A DNA stretch of 64,000 nucleotides from DASUPK01 sp963819715. Lineage in GTDB: Bacteria > Actinomycetota > Thermoleophilia > Solirubrobacterales > 70-9. Below the pieces are notes generated by a model. The model did no database searches, was not told the origin of the DNA, and saw only the letters and a program-made list of their open reading frames with translations. A program made the translations under genes and the position numbers. Below are positions 1-8,286 of the stretch, piece after piece (the stretch's first letter is position 1; each line of letters opens with the position of its first letter). The stretch covers positions 310,001 to 374,000 of the forward strand of contig CAWFXE010000006.1 of assembly GCA_963819715.1 (NCBI GenBank). Direction: 5' to 3'.

Positions 1-649
1 GCTGATCGAACAGGACTCGCTCAACCGGCGAGCTGGACCGCAGGTCGAGCTTGCCGACCGCGGTGGCGTCATGGATGTAGGTGTTCATCGTGTTCTTGCC
101 CGCGTTGGTCGGGCAGCCCTGCAGACAGGACCCGCACTTCATGCAGTTGACGTCCGTGTAGGAGTCGACCGGCTCGAGCATGGAGCCGAGCTCGCGGAAG
201 CCGGCGTCGAGTTTCCGCACGCACTCCGGCCAGTCGGCGCGCTCGCGGACGCCCAGGTAGCGCTCCACCCGTTCGTAATGTGGGGCGAGGTCCTCGACTC
301 CGAAGGGCTTGCCCCCGTCGCCGACCAGTCCACTCGCGTCATGCCACTTCGCGAACTCGAAGTCGTGGGCGCGGAAGGAGACCTTGGTGTTCATCGTCGT
401 GGTGCCGCCGACGCAACGGCCGCCGAAGATCGGAACGGTCCCGCCGGCGCCGCCGTCGACCATCGCCATGCGGAGCGGCCACCAGAAGTCATGGGCCGCC
501 TTCGCCTCCCAGCGGACGAAGTCGGCGGCTGTCAGATGGGGGCCGGCCTCGAGCAGCACCACATCTCGCCCGCGCTGCGCGAGCTCGCCGGCGACCACGC
601 CGCCGCCCGCACCCGAGCCGACCACGACGACATCCACGCGCTCGCTCAT
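1..649 (-). CDS. GMC-family FAD oxidoreductase, N-terminal part (runs off left edge)
   Basis: FAD-dependent oxidoreductase of the glucose-methanol-choline family; the substrate is unknown. About 216 residues are visible before the window ends. They open with a dinucleotide-binding fold (GSGAGGG at 11-17, LLEAG at 32-36) and carry a GGRCVGGTT stretch at 76-84 that in this family contacts FAD. Four cysteines at about 169, 172, 175 and 179 mark the subgroup that works with a gluconate 2-dehydrogenase subunit 3-like partner. The ATG overlaps the stop codon of exactly such a partner gene by four bases, so the two are probably translationally coupled. A fused version of the same pair lies at 37796-39715. 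The C-terminal catalytic His region is outside the window. Confidence 0.88.
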   Translation of the reverse strand, partial: MSERVDVVVVGSGAGGGVVAGELAQRGRDVVLLEAGPHLTAADFVRWEAKAAHDFWWPLRMAMVDGGAGGTVPIFGGRCVGGTTTMNTKVSFRAHDFEFAKWHDASGLVGDGGKPFGVEDLAPHYERVERYLGVRERADWPECVRKLDAGFRELGSMLEPVDSYTDVNCMKCGSCLQGCPTNAGKNTMNTYIHDATAVGKLDLRSSSPVERVLFDQ

Positions 650-1035
650 CCGGGCACTCCGAGGAAGGACCAGTCGTGCTTGATCCGATCAGCGAGCGGG
701 AAGCGGAAGTCGATCTCCTCCCAGGCCCCCGGCCCCTCGGCTCCGGGAGCGACGAAGTCGCTGTAGTGGGCCTCGATCGCGAAGGCCCTCACCATCTGGA
801 ATTCGGGAGTCGCCGCGACCTCGGCGACGCCCTCGGCGCCCTTGCCGGCGACATCAGTCAGCGCGTCGATCGCTCCGAGGAACGCCGCCCGCGTTCCGCC
901 GTCGACCATGGCCAGCTTCGCGTCGATGTAGACGGCCGGCTCGCAGCGCTCAGAGCCGGGCACGATCGTCTCGCATAGGTCCGCGAGCGCCGAGGCGCGG
1001 CCCTCGTCCAGGATCAGCCAACTGCTCTCCGCCAC
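646..1035 (-). CDS. Gluconate 2-dehydrogenase subunit 3-like small subunit
   Basis: Small partner subunit of a GMC oxidoreductase, resembling the gluconate 2-dehydrogenase subunit 3 family (a short helical protein). The conserved opening is seen as ALADLCETIVPG, and the C-terminal part (AHYSDFVAPGAEGPGAWEEIDF) is typical of the family. It is followed by the GMC gene with an ATGA overlap. I choose the GTG at 1035 (129 aa) because a good promoter (TTGTTT at 1066-1071, 17 bases, TAGGGT at 1043-1048, read on the minus strand) puts the transcript start right at this codon; an in-frame GTG at 1044 would lie inside the -10 box. The translation would then be leaderless. No signal peptide is evident. 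Confidence 0.75.
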   Translation of the reverse strand: MAESSWLILDEGRASALADLCETIVPGSERCEPAVYIDAKLAMVDGGTRAAFLGAIDALTDVAGKGAEGVAEVAATPEFQMVRAFAIEAHYSDFVAPGAEGPGAWEEIDFRFPLADRIKHDWSFLGVPG

Positions 1036-1071
1036 GTTCCGCACCCTATAGGCAGGGAGCTAATAAAACAA
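1036..1071 (-). promoter_or_regulatory. Probable leaderless promoter of the small-subunit/GMC pair
   Basis: Read on the minus strand: -35 TTGTTT (1071-1066), 17-base spacer, -10 TAGGGT (1048-1043), then seven bases to GTG at 1035. The spacing fits a sigma-70-type promoter whose transcript begins at or next to the start codon. Confidence 0.55.
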
Positions 1072-1085
1072 GCTATTTGACAGAT

Positions 1086-1382
1086 TTAGTCGCCGGAGTT
1101 GTCGACGAACTCCAGGATGTCGAGGAATTCGATCTTGGGCGCGACGCCGTAGAGCCCCGATACCCTGTCGACCAGGTCCTGATTGAAGAAGGCACGGGCC
1201 CTCTCCTCGTCGTCCCACACGTAGAAGTTCCTTGCCTGAAGGCCGTCATCGTCGAGGGTGAAGCTCTTGGAGCGAAGGCCGGGCATGCCTTCGAACGTTC
1301 CTCGGGCTTCGGCGGCAATCTTGGCGACGCTTGAGCGATCGAACCCATCGGTCTCTGTGAACGTCACGAGCACGCCGATCAT
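1086..1382 (-). CDS. Small antibiotic-biosynthesis-monooxygenase-like (dimeric alpha/beta barrel) protein
   Basis: A 98-residue protein resembling the YdhR/ABM dimeric alpha-beta-barrel group (small cofactor-free monooxygenases and related proteins of unknown activity). It starts with a beta strand (MIGVLVTFTE) and has the usual EGMPGLRSKSF and NFYVWDDEERARAFF segments, in which the second helix follows a W-x-D turn. The ATG at 1382 is chosen because AGGAGG lies about seven bases upstream; an in-frame start 24 bases earlier has no such site. It sits at the 3' end of the large minus-strand operon, about 57 bases after the fused E1 gene, so it may act in the same pathway. The exact activity cannot be told from sequence. 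Confidence 0.65.
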   Translation of the reverse strand: MIGVLVTFTETDGFDRSSVAKIAAEARGTFEGMPGLRSKSFTLDDDGLQARNFYVWDDEERARAFFNQDLVDRVSGLYGVAPKIEFLDILEFVDNSGD

Positions 1383-1439
1383 CGGGCCTCCTATCGGATT
1401 GAGCAACTGTCGATCGAATGATCCTAGGTCCTGGAATCG

Positions 1440-3422
1440 CTACGTCGCCCGGTGCCCGAGCGTCGCCCGCGCGGCCGCGTAGATCTCCTCGGCGCCCGGC
1501 AGATAGGCGTCTTCCACGGGCGGGCTGAGCGGGACCGGCTCGAAGGGGGCGCCGACTCGCTCGATCGGGGCGTCCAGGTCGTCGAAGGCGGCGACCTGCA
1601 CCTCGGCGGCGATCTCGGCGCCGAAGCCACCGTGCTCGACCGCCTCGTGGGCGACGACCAGGCGATTGGTCCGCCTGACCGAGTCGAGGATCGCATCGAG
1701 GTCGAGTGGGACCAGCGTCCGCGGATCGATCACCTCGGCCTCGATGCCGTCGTTGGCGAGGCGGTCGGCCGCTGCGAGTGCCTCTCCGACCATCCGCGAG
1801 AGGGCGACGATCGTCACGTCGCGGCCCTGGCGGGCAACCCGGGCGTTGCCGATCGGAACGGGCTCGAGACCGGCGGGCGCCTCCTCCTTGCGGAAGTAGA
1901 GGTTCTTGTGCTCGATGAACACCACCGGATTGGGATCGGCGATCGAGCTGATCAGCAGCCCCGCGGCGTCAGCGGCGTTGCTCGGCATCACCACCTTGAG
2001 CCCGGGGATGTGGGTGACCCAGGCCTCCAGGCTCTGCGAGTGCTGGGCCGCGCCCCGCGAGCCCGCCCCGCCCTGAGTGCGCAGCACCAGAGGCACCCGG
2101 AGCTGCCCGCCGGACATGAAGTGGGCCTTGGCGGCCGCGTTGACCAGCTGGTCCAGGGCGAGGGTGAGGAAGTCGATGAACATGATCTCCAGCACCGGCC
2201 GCTTGCCCGATTGGGCCGCGCCGATCGAGACGCCGCAGATCGCCGCCTCGCTGATCGGCGTGTTGATCACCCGCTCGGTGCCGAACTCCTCGGCCAGGCC
2301 GGCGGTCACCGTGTAGGGCCCGCCCTCGGCGACGTCCTCGCCGATCACGAACACGTCGTCGTCGGCGCGCATCGCCTCCGCGAGCGTCCCGTTGAGCGCC
2401 TTGACGAAGGTCGTCTGCCTCCCTCCAGGCGTCGGGCTCAGGTCCGGCACAGCCGCGCGGGGTGCGTAGACGAGCCCCATCGCGGCCTCGGGATCGGGGA
2501 ATGAGCCGGCCCGGCCGAACCCGACGGCTGCCTCGACCTCCTCTCGAGCCTCCGCCTCGATCTCCGCGGCACGCTCCTCGTCGAACCAGCCCGCCTCGGC
2601 CGCCGCGCGCTGAAAACGCTGTATCGGGTCCTTCTGCTGCCATTCCTCGTCGGCGAGCGCCTCGCGGTACTGCGCGGGGTCACCGACGTAGTGACCGCTC
2701 AGCCTGTGGGTCAGGCACTCGAGCAGCATGGGCCCCTCGCCCTTTCGCGCCGCGGCGAGGAAGCGCCCGAAGGCCTCGTGGACGGCGCCGACATCGTTGC
2801 CGTCGACGGTCTCGCGGGTGAGCTCGTACGGGGCGACGACGTCGCTGACGCGCTCGACATTGGTGTGGGCGGAGCGCGGGGTGAACTCCGCGAAGCCGTT
2901 GTTCTCGCACACCAGGATCAGAGGCAGGCCCCAGAGAGTCGCCAGGTTGACGGTCTCGTTGAAGTGGCCGGCCTGCACCGCGCCGTCGCCGAAGAAGATG
3001 ACGGTGGCCCGGTCGCTGCCATCGAGACGGCCGGCCAGCACCGTGCCGAGGGCGATCGGGATGTTGCCGCCGACGACCCCCGTCGCGCCCATCAGGCCGT
3101 GTTCGGAGTCGACCAGGTGCATCGAGCCGCCCAGGCCATGGCAGAGGCCCTCGTCGCGGCCCATCAACTCGGCCATCACCCGGTCCATCGGCGCGCCCTT
3201 GGCGAGTGCGTGGCCGTGAGCGCGGTGGCCGGAGTAGATGCTGTCGTCGTCGGTGAGCTGCATGCAGACTCCGGCTGCGACGGACTCCTGGCCGAGGCTG
3301 AGGTGGATCAGGCCGTAGACCTCGTCAGCCTGCTTCAGCTGCCCGACGCGTTCCTCGAAGACGCGGATCCGCCACATCGCGCGCAGCAGATCGAGCGCGG
3401 TCTCGCCATCGAGCTGCGTCAC
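1440..3422 (-). CDS. Fused 2-oxoacid (pyruvate/acetoin-type) dehydrogenase E1 alpha-beta protein
   Basis: Thiamin-diphosphate-dependent E1 enzyme in which the alpha and beta chains, normally separate, form one 660-residue protein. The alpha half (about 1-330) has the TPP motif from GDG (145-147) to NN (174-175) and the HRAHGH and GLGGSMH segments of E1-alpha. The beta half begins near 335 and carries IGEDV, the NTPISEAA segment with the cofactor-activating Glu, and an E1-beta C-terminal domain (VIDPRTLVPLD). Such enzymes decarboxylate a 2-oxoacid, or cleave acetoin, and hand the acyl group to an E2 lipoyl protein. No E2 or E3 gene lies in the window. It starts with GTG overlapping the upstream stop (GTGA). 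The substrate is unknown. Confidence 0.85.
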   Translation of the reverse strand: MTQLDGETALDLLRAMWRIRVFEERVGQLKQADEVYGLIHLSLGQESVAAGVCMQLTDDDSIYSGHRAHGHALAKGAPMDRVMAELMGRDEGLCHGLGGSMHLVDSEHGLMGATGVVGGNIPIALGTVLAGRLDGSDRATVIFFGDGAVQAGHFNETVNLATLWGLPLILVCENNGFAEFTPRSAHTNVERVSDVVAPYELTRETVDGNDVGAVHEAFGRFLAAARKGEGPMLLECLTHRLSGHYVGDPAQYREALADEEWQQKDPIQRFQRAAAEAGWFDEERAAEIEAEAREEVEAAVGFGRAGSFPDPEAAMGLVYAPRAAVPDLSPTPGGRQTTFVKALNGTLAEAMRADDDVFVIGEDVAEGGPYTVTAGLAEEFGTERVINTPISEAAICGVSIGAAQSGKRPVLEIMFIDFLTLALDQLVNAAAKAHFMSGGQLRVPLVLRTQGGAGSRGAAQHSQSLEAWVTHIPGLKVVMPSNAADAAGLLISSIADPNPVVFIEHKNLYFRKEEAPAGLEPVPIGNARVARQGRDVTIVALSRMVGEALAAADRLANDGIEAEVIDPRTLVPLDLDAILDSVRRTNRLVVAHEAVEHGGFGAEIAAEVQVAAFDDLDAPIERVGAPFEPVPLSPPVEDAYLPGAEEIYAAARATLGHRAT

Positions 3423-4294
3423 GCAGCGACGGGCTGGAACTGCGACATGGTGGCCTCGAACGCGTGCCGGTACATCTCGTCGATCGGCTCCGCCCGGAGC
3501 TCATCCGAGAGCACCTCGATCCCCCAGGCGTCGTCGTAGCCCATCTCCTGCGCCGCGCGGACGTAGCCGCGGATGTCGAACTCACCCTCGCCCGGGAGCT
3601 TGCGGAACCTGGTGGTCTCCTCGATGCGGTCCTCCATCCACTCGCGCTTGCCGTCGCTGAGCTCCATCCAGGTCAGGTAGGAGAGGGGGATCCGCTTCAG
3701 GTCGTCAGGCGCAATCCCGAGCTTCGACATGTGCCAGGTGTCGATCACCAGGCCGCCGTTCTTCGCGCCGGCGCCCTCGACGACCGCCAGGGCGGCGTCG
3801 AGGTTGTCGACGTTGACGTCGAAGGGCATGAACTCGTAGGCGATCACTGCGTCCGTCAGCTCGGCGGCGTGGGCGCAGAGCTCCGCGTAGCGCTCGGTCA
3901 GCTCGTCGAGCTCGCAGGGAACGCCGGGGATGTTCCCGACCTTGACGTGATGGGCGCCGAGCGCCGCGGCTGCTTGGAGCAGCAGGTCACGGAGCTCGTC
4001 CGATTCCTTTCTGCCGTCAGTGCCCTCGTCCTCGAAGAAGCCCCAGATGAACTCCAGCTCCAGGTACTTCAACCCGTTGTCGTCGAGCAGCTGCTTGATC
4101 TCCGCGAGGTCCCGGCTCTCTTCTTGGTGGACGAGGTCGGCGTGCCAGATGCCGATTCCCTTCATCCCGGCCTTCGCCGCCTCCGCGCAGCGGTCGCCGA
4201 AGTCGAAGTTGCTCCATTCCTGACCCTGGTGCGGCTGGGTGGGGCCCGCGGTCGTCCAGTACGCGCCCACCAGCTCGACGTCGTTGTCAGCCAT
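3419..4294 (-). CDS. Sugar phosphate isomerase/epimerase-like TIM-barrel protein
   Basis: A 291-residue xylose-isomerase-like TIM barrel (AP endonuclease family 2 fold). The visible family pattern is beta strands ending in acidic or His metal ligands: GIGIWHADL near 50, KYLELEF near 80, HHVKVGN near 120, AYEFMPFD near 150, LVIDTWHMS near 180, and AWGIEVLSDE near 260. These enzymes isomerise or epimerise sugars, inositols or small keto acids; some dehydrate 3-dehydroshikimate, which would suit an aromatic locus, but nothing here decides that. I choose the ATG at 4294 because GGAGG lies seven bases upstream; a GTG at 4300 is too close to it. It overlaps the upstream VOC gene and the downstream fused E1 gene. 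Confidence 0.72.
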   Translation of the reverse strand: MADNDVELVGAYWTTAGPTQPHQGQEWSNFDFGDRCAEAAKAGMKGIGIWHADLVHQEESRDLAEIKQLLDDNGLKYLELEFIWGFFEDEGTDGRKESDELRDLLLQAAAALGAHHVKVGNIPGVPCELDELTERYAELCAHAAELTDAVIAYEFMPFDVNVDNLDAALAVVEGAGAKNGGLVIDTWHMSKLGIAPDDLKRIPLSYLTWMELSDGKREWMEDRIEETTRFRKLPGEGEFDIRGYVRAAQEMGYDDAWGIEVLSDELRAEPIDEMYRHAFEATMSQFQPVAA

Positions 4295-4703
4295 CGTCAC
4301 TCCTCCTCACGTTGATCTCGATCTTGACCCCGTTCGGGTCCTCGAAGAACAGCTGGCGCATCCCGATGTCTGGAACCGTGTTCCGCACGGCCTCGACGCC
4401 GGTCCTCTCGAGCCTCGCCACCGCCTCGTCGTGGTCATCCCCCGAGAACGCGAGATGGTCGAGGGCGCCGGTGCCCTGCGCCGGCGGCGACGCCGCGATC
4501 CCGGTGGTCTCGGAATGAGCCGTGAAGGCGTCCCGGTCCGCCACATGCACGCACGGGACCCCCTCGGCGTAAAGCCAGTAGCCCGGGAACTCCAGGGGCG
4601 GGCGGTCGCCGACCTCCAGGCCGAGGGCATCGCGATAGAAGTCCCGCGTCCCGTCGATGTCCTCGGTCAGCACCAGGACGTGCTCGAGTTTGTTCAGCGC
4701 CAT
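4287..4703 (-). CDS. VOC-family protein (glyoxalase/dioxygenase superfamily)
   Basis: A 138-residue vicinal-oxygen-chelate protein with two beta-alpha-beta-beta-beta modules. Likely metal ligands are His8 (KLEHVLVLT), a His in the third strand region (CVHVAD), His in ALDHLAFSG and the Glu of the closing VKIEINV strand. The FFEDPNGVKIE ending is the classic superfamily signature. Members isomerise, epimerise or cleave small molecules; the specific reaction is not recognisable. It lies between the split E1 genes and the TIM-barrel isomerase in the same operon, so it may modify an intermediate of that pathway. Confidence 0.75.
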   Translation of the reverse strand: MALNKLEHVLVLTEDIDGTRDFYRDALGLEVGDRPPLEFPGYWLYAEGVPCVHVADRDAFTAHSETTGIAASPPAQGTGALDHLAFSGDDHDEAVARLERTGVEAVRNTVPDIGMRQLFFEDPNGVKIEINVRRSDDG

Positions 4704-4742
4704 CGCGAGCTCACCACCGGCGCCGCGACCGCGCTAGGGGCA

Positions 4743-5735
4743 CTAGGCAGCCGCGGCCGGAACCTCGCCGACCACCTGGCGCGCCGCGGAGACGATCTTC
4801 TCCGCGGTGGGAGAGATGTACTCCTCCTGGACCTGGTTGGCCGCGACCGGCGCATCCGTCCGCGCGACCCGGGCGACGGACGCCTTCAGGGAGTCGAGCC
4901 CCTTCTCGCTGACCATCGCGGCGATTTCGGAGGCGACGCCGCAGTTCATGCGGCCCTCATCGGTGACGATCAGCCGCCCGGTCTTGGCGACCGACTCGAG
5001 GATCGCCTTCTCGTCCAGTGGGACCAGGGTCCGGAGGTCGATCACCTCCGCGTTGATGCCCTCGCCGGCCAGCTCCTCCGCCGCGCCCAGGGCGATTGAG
5101 GTCATCATCGAGCAGGCGACGATGGTCACATCGCTGCCCTCGCGGGCCACGTTGGCCTTGCCGAACGGGATCTCGAAGTCACCGTCGGGGACGTCGTCCT
5201 CGGCTCCATAGCCGAACGCATGCGTGAGCACGATGGTCGGGTTGTCTGACTTGATGGCCGTCGTCAGAAGGCCCTTGACCTCCTTCGCCCCGGAGGGGGC
5301 GGCGATCTCGATTCCCGGCAGGTTCCAGTACATCCCGAATGGGCTCTCCGAATGCTGGGCGCCGCCGCCGTGCAGGAGGCCATGGCTGATGTGCATCGTT
5401 ACCGGCACGCCGATCGTGCCGCCGGATGAGGTCCGCGCGGTCGAGATCTCGTTGGCGATCGAGGAGATCGCCGGATAGGTGAAGGAGGCGAGCCCGAGGT
5501 GGGCGAACATGCGGTGGCCGCACATCGCCGCGCCCGCGGCCATCGCCGTGTAGGCGGCCTCGGAGCAGGGGGGGAAGAGGATGCGGTCCCCGTACTTCTT
5601 CTGGAAGGGCTCGAACTGCATGCCCTCGGGGCCGATCCCGAGCACCTCGTTGCCCATCACGACGAAGTTCGGGTCTACGTCCATGTACCTGCTCAGGACA
5701 TCGAGCATCGCGTCGGCGTAGTTCTTGGTCGGCAT
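4743..5735 (-). CDS. 2-oxoacid dehydrogenase E1 component, beta subunit
   Basis: Beta chain (330 aa) of a thiamin-diphosphate E1 enzyme of the pyruvate/acetoin dehydrogenase type. Seen in the sequence: an N-terminal ADAMLDVLSRYMDVDP segment, the LFPPCSEAA stretch with the Glu expected to activate TPP, QHSESPFGMY, and the C-terminal VIDLRTLVPLD domain shared with transketolases. It sits directly after the alpha gene (10-base gap) and has a strong AAGGAGG ribosome site before the ATG. Alpha and beta should form an alpha2-beta2 tetramer. A second, fused E1 enzyme lies a few genes downstream, so the operon encodes two different E1 enzymes but no E2 or E3. The substrate is not known. Confidence 0.85.
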   Translation of the reverse strand: MPTKNYADAMLDVLSRYMDVDPNFVVMGNEVLGIGPEGMQFEPFQKKYGDRILFPPCSEAAYTAMAAGAAMCGHRMFAHLGLASFTYPAISSIANEISTARTSSGGTIGVPVTMHISHGLLHGGGAQHSESPFGMYWNLPGIEIAAPSGAKEVKGLLTTAIKSDNPTIVLTHAFGYGAEDDVPDGDFEIPFGKANVAREGSDVTIVACSMMTSIALGAAEELAGEGINAEVIDLRTLVPLDEKAILESVAKTGRLIVTDEGRMNCGVASEIAAMVSEKGLDSLKASVARVARTDAPVAANQVQEEYISPTAEKIVSAARQVVGEVPAAAA

Positions 5736-5745
5736 CGGATCCTCC

Positions 5746-6771
5746 TTACGCGAAGACGTGTTCGAGGGCGGATTCGGGCGTGGGGCGCGGGCTCTCGAGC
5801 GCGAACTCGCGTGCCTCTGCGATCCGGGCGGTCTGCTGCTCGTCCATCGCGGTCAATTCATCTTGGGTGATGTCATCCGATCCGAGCAGCTTGCGCGCGT
5901 AGATCAGCACCGGGTCGTGGTCGCGGTACCAGTCGGCATGCTCGCCCGAGATGGCGGAGTCGTCCCACGCCATCGAGATGTCGAGCTCGCCGGTGGTCAT
6001 CTCGGGCCAGAGCGGCTGGCTGCCCGCCCACCGCTCGGTCACCGCGTGGATGAAGAACGGGCCCTTGCGCGCGCGGCAGTGCTCGACGGCCTTGACGGCG
6101 AGCTCGTTGACGGCCTCCAGGTCCCGCCCGTCGACGGTCTCGACCGGGATTCCGAAGGTCTTGGGGATCGTGGTCAGGTCCTTGACGGCGGAGACTGAGG
6201 TCGGGAAGCCTCCGCCCGCGGAGCCCAGGGCCCCCTCGCTGTTGTTCTCGCAGACGAACAGGACCGGAAGCTCGTAGAGGGCGGCGAGGTTGAGGGACTC
6301 GTAGGCGATTCCCTCCTCGAGGGCGCCATCGCCGAAGAGCCCGACGGCGATCGCATCGCCGTCCTCCTGCTTCAGCGCGAACGCCGCGCCGTTGGCGAGC
6401 GAGATGCTGCCGCCGACGATCGACGAGGTCGAGATGAAGCCGAGGTCCGGATCGCTCATGTGAAGGGTGCCGCCGGCGCCCTTGTTGAGGCCGGTCTCGC
6501 GCCCGAGGATCTCGGCGAGCGCCCGCTTCGGGTCGGAGCCCCGGGCGACGATGTGGCCATGGTTGCGGTGGTGGGTGGCGAGCTTGTCGTCATCTCCGAG
6601 CGCCTCCATCAGGCCGACTCCGGTCGACTCCTGGCCGATGTAGAGGTGGAAGTGGGTCATGAATGCATGGTCGTCGTGGAAGAGCCTGTTGACCTCCTCC
6701 TCGAAGCGGCGGATGGTCAGCATGCGCTCGAGCGCCTCGCTCCGGCGCTCCTTGTCCCAGCCCTCTGTCAT
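5746..6771 (-). CDS. 2-oxoacid dehydrogenase E1 component, alpha subunit
   Basis: Alpha chain (341 aa) of the same E1 enzyme as the next gene. It shows the TPP-binding run from GDGALEEG to CENN, the THHRNHGH segment that contacts the diphosphate, and NKGAGGTLHM, all standard for E1-alpha of pyruvate, branched-chain or acetoin dehydrogenases. The length is typical. Its ATG overlaps the livF stop by four bases, tying it to the ABC importer genes. This suggests that the imported compound, or a product of it, is a 2-oxoacid or acetoin-like substrate; that link is inferred from gene order only. Confidence 0.85.
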   Translation of the reverse strand: MTEGWDKERRSEALERMLTIRRFEEEVNRLFHDDHAFMTHFHLYIGQESTGVGLMEALGDDDKLATHHRNHGHIVARGSDPKRALAEILGRETGLNKGAGGTLHMSDPDLGFISTSSIVGGSISLANGAAFALKQEDGDAIAVGLFGDGALEEGIAYESLNLAALYELPVLFVCENNSEGALGSAGGGFPTSVSAVKDLTTIPKTFGIPVETVDGRDLEAVNELAVKAVEHCRARKGPFFIHAVTERWAGSQPLWPEMTTGELDISMAWDDSAISGEHADWYRDHDPVLIYARKLLGSDDITQDELTAMDEQQTARIAEAREFALESPRPTPESALEHVFA

Positions 6772-7568
6772 TTCGTTCCCTCGCCTCCGTTGGTCGTGCT
6801 TCCTCGAGTCAGGTAGGCCGACTGGAGCAGCTCGGGCTTGCGCTTCAGCTCGCTTGCGGTGCCCGAGAACTCGATCTTCCCGTGGCCCATCACGTAGGCC
6901 TCGTTGGCCATCCCCAGGGCGATCGTCGCGAACTGCTCGATCAGCAGTACCCCGATTCCCTCGGCCGCGAGCTTCTCGATCCTCGGGATCAGCCGCTTGA
7001 CGACCACCGGGGCGAGGCCCAGGGAGAGCTCGTCGATGAGCACGAACTTCGGCTTCGATACCAGCGCCTGCGCGAGCACCAGCATCTGCTGCTCGCCGCC
7101 GGAGAGCGACCGGGAGCGGGTGCCGAGCCGAGCCTTGAGCTCGGGGAACATCTCGAGCGCGAAGCCGAGGCCGGCCTCGGCGCCGCCCTTGGGCAGCGAG
7201 TAGGTCGCGACCCGCAGGTTGTCCTCGACGGTGAGCTCTGAGAGCAGCCGCCTGCCCTCCGGGACCACGGCAACCCCTGCGGCGCGGATCTTCTCCGGCC
7301 GCCTGTGGCTCAGATCGGTCCCGTTCAGCCTCACCGACCCCGATTCGGGTCGCAGGACCCCGCTGACGGCGAGCACCAGACTTGACTTGCCGGCTCCGTT
7401 GGGTCCCAGCAGCGCGGTCACCTCGCCCGGGTCGACTCGCAGGGAAACGTCGCGGACCACCGGCCGGCCGCCACGGGCGACGGTCAAGTTTTCGAGGGTG
7501 AGGACGTCGCCCTTCTGCGTGGGCTCGGCGGGCTTCTCAGCGGGCTTCTTCGAGACGGTGGGGGTCAT
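6768..7568 (-). CDS. livF: Branched-chain-amino-acid-type ABC transporter ATPase LivF
   Basis: ATP-binding subunit (266 aa) of a LIV-type importer. Walker A is GPNGAGKSS, the signature is LSGGEQQ, and Walker B is FVLIDELSLGL, followed by a switch His-free loop typical of LivF. The N-terminal 25 residues are an extra Lys/Pro/Glu-rich segment not found in most LivF proteins. LIV-type importers also carry aromatic acids, amides and urea, and in this context an aromatic or keto acid is as likely as an amino acid. The gene overlaps livG upstream and the E1 alpha gene downstream by four bases each. Confidence 0.88.
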   Translation of the reverse strand: MTPTVSKKPAEKPAEPTQKGDVLTLENLTVARGGRPVVRDVSLRVDPGEVTALLGPNGAGKSSLVLAVSGVLRPESGSVRLNGTDLSHRRPEKIRAAGVAVVPEGRRLLSELTVEDNLRVATYSLPKGGAEAGLGFALEMFPELKARLGTRSRSLSGGEQQMLVLAQALVSKPKFVLIDELSLGLAPVVVKRLIPRIEKLAAEGIGVLLIEQFATIALGMANEAYVMGHGKIEFSGTASELKRKPELLQSAYLTRGSTTNGGEGTK

Positions 7569-8286
7569 ATCTCTTCCGCACCGAGGTACGCCCGCACCAC
7601 CTGATCGTCCCGCAGCACCTCGGCGGTCGGACCAGACGCGATCAGCTTCCCGAAGTCGAGTACCGAGGTGACCTCACAGCAAGCCGACACCAGGTTCATG
7701 TCGTGGTCGACCAGGATCACAAGCGCCCCGATCTCCGCGGGGATCCTGCGGATCACGCTGCCCATGTGCTCGGTCTCCTCGTCGGGGAGGCCCGCGGCCG
7801 GCTCATCGAGGAGCACCGCGCGCGGCTTTCCCACCACGGCCCGGGCGATCTCGACGAGGCGCCGCTCACGTGCCCCCAGCGTCCCGACCTTCTTGCTAGG
7901 GATCCAAGGCCCCGAGCCCGACGAAGTCGAGCGAGCCGAGCACGTCCTCGCGACGGGAAGACGCCGCCGTTGTTGCTCGAGTGCTCCTCGACCATCGCCA
8001 CGTTGTCGTAGAGCGACAGGTCCTCGATCGCCTGCTCGGTCTGGAACGTCCGGCGCAGGCCCCAGCGCGCGCGGCGGAAATCCGTCATCGCCAGCAGGTT
8101 CTCGTCGAAAGCCGTGATCGTCCCGCCCGATGGCTTGACGAAGCCGCTGAGCACGTTGAAGAAGGTGGTCTTGCCCGCTCCGTTCGGGCCGATCAGTCCG
8201 CAGGTCCCGCCGGGGAAGGTGACGCTCATCTTGTCGATCGGCTTGACGCCGCCGAAGCGCACCTCGAGGTTCTCGACCTTGATCAT
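7565..8286 (-). CDS. livG: ABC transporter ATPase LivG (two frame breaks)
   Basis: Second ATPase of the LIV-type importer. The N-terminal part (MIKVENLEVRFGG, Walker A GPNGAGKTT) reads in one frame and the C-terminal part (VVGKPRAVLLDEPAAGL, then VDHDMNLV) in another. A short stretch between them (about 7900-7950) belongs to the third frame. Removing one base near 7950 and one near 7900 gives an uninterrupted LivG, including SEDVLGSLDFVGL and KKVGTLGARERRLVEIARA. As written the gene would not yield a working protein. I judge the breaks to be sequence errors because the residues on both sides are fully conserved-looking. The start overlaps the livM stop (ATGA). Confidence 0.8.

Noticed and set aside
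1440..6771. A complete 2-oxoacid dehydrogenase complex
   Set aside because: No E2 lipoyl acyltransferase or E3 dihydrolipoyl dehydrogenase gene is present; only E1 components are seen.
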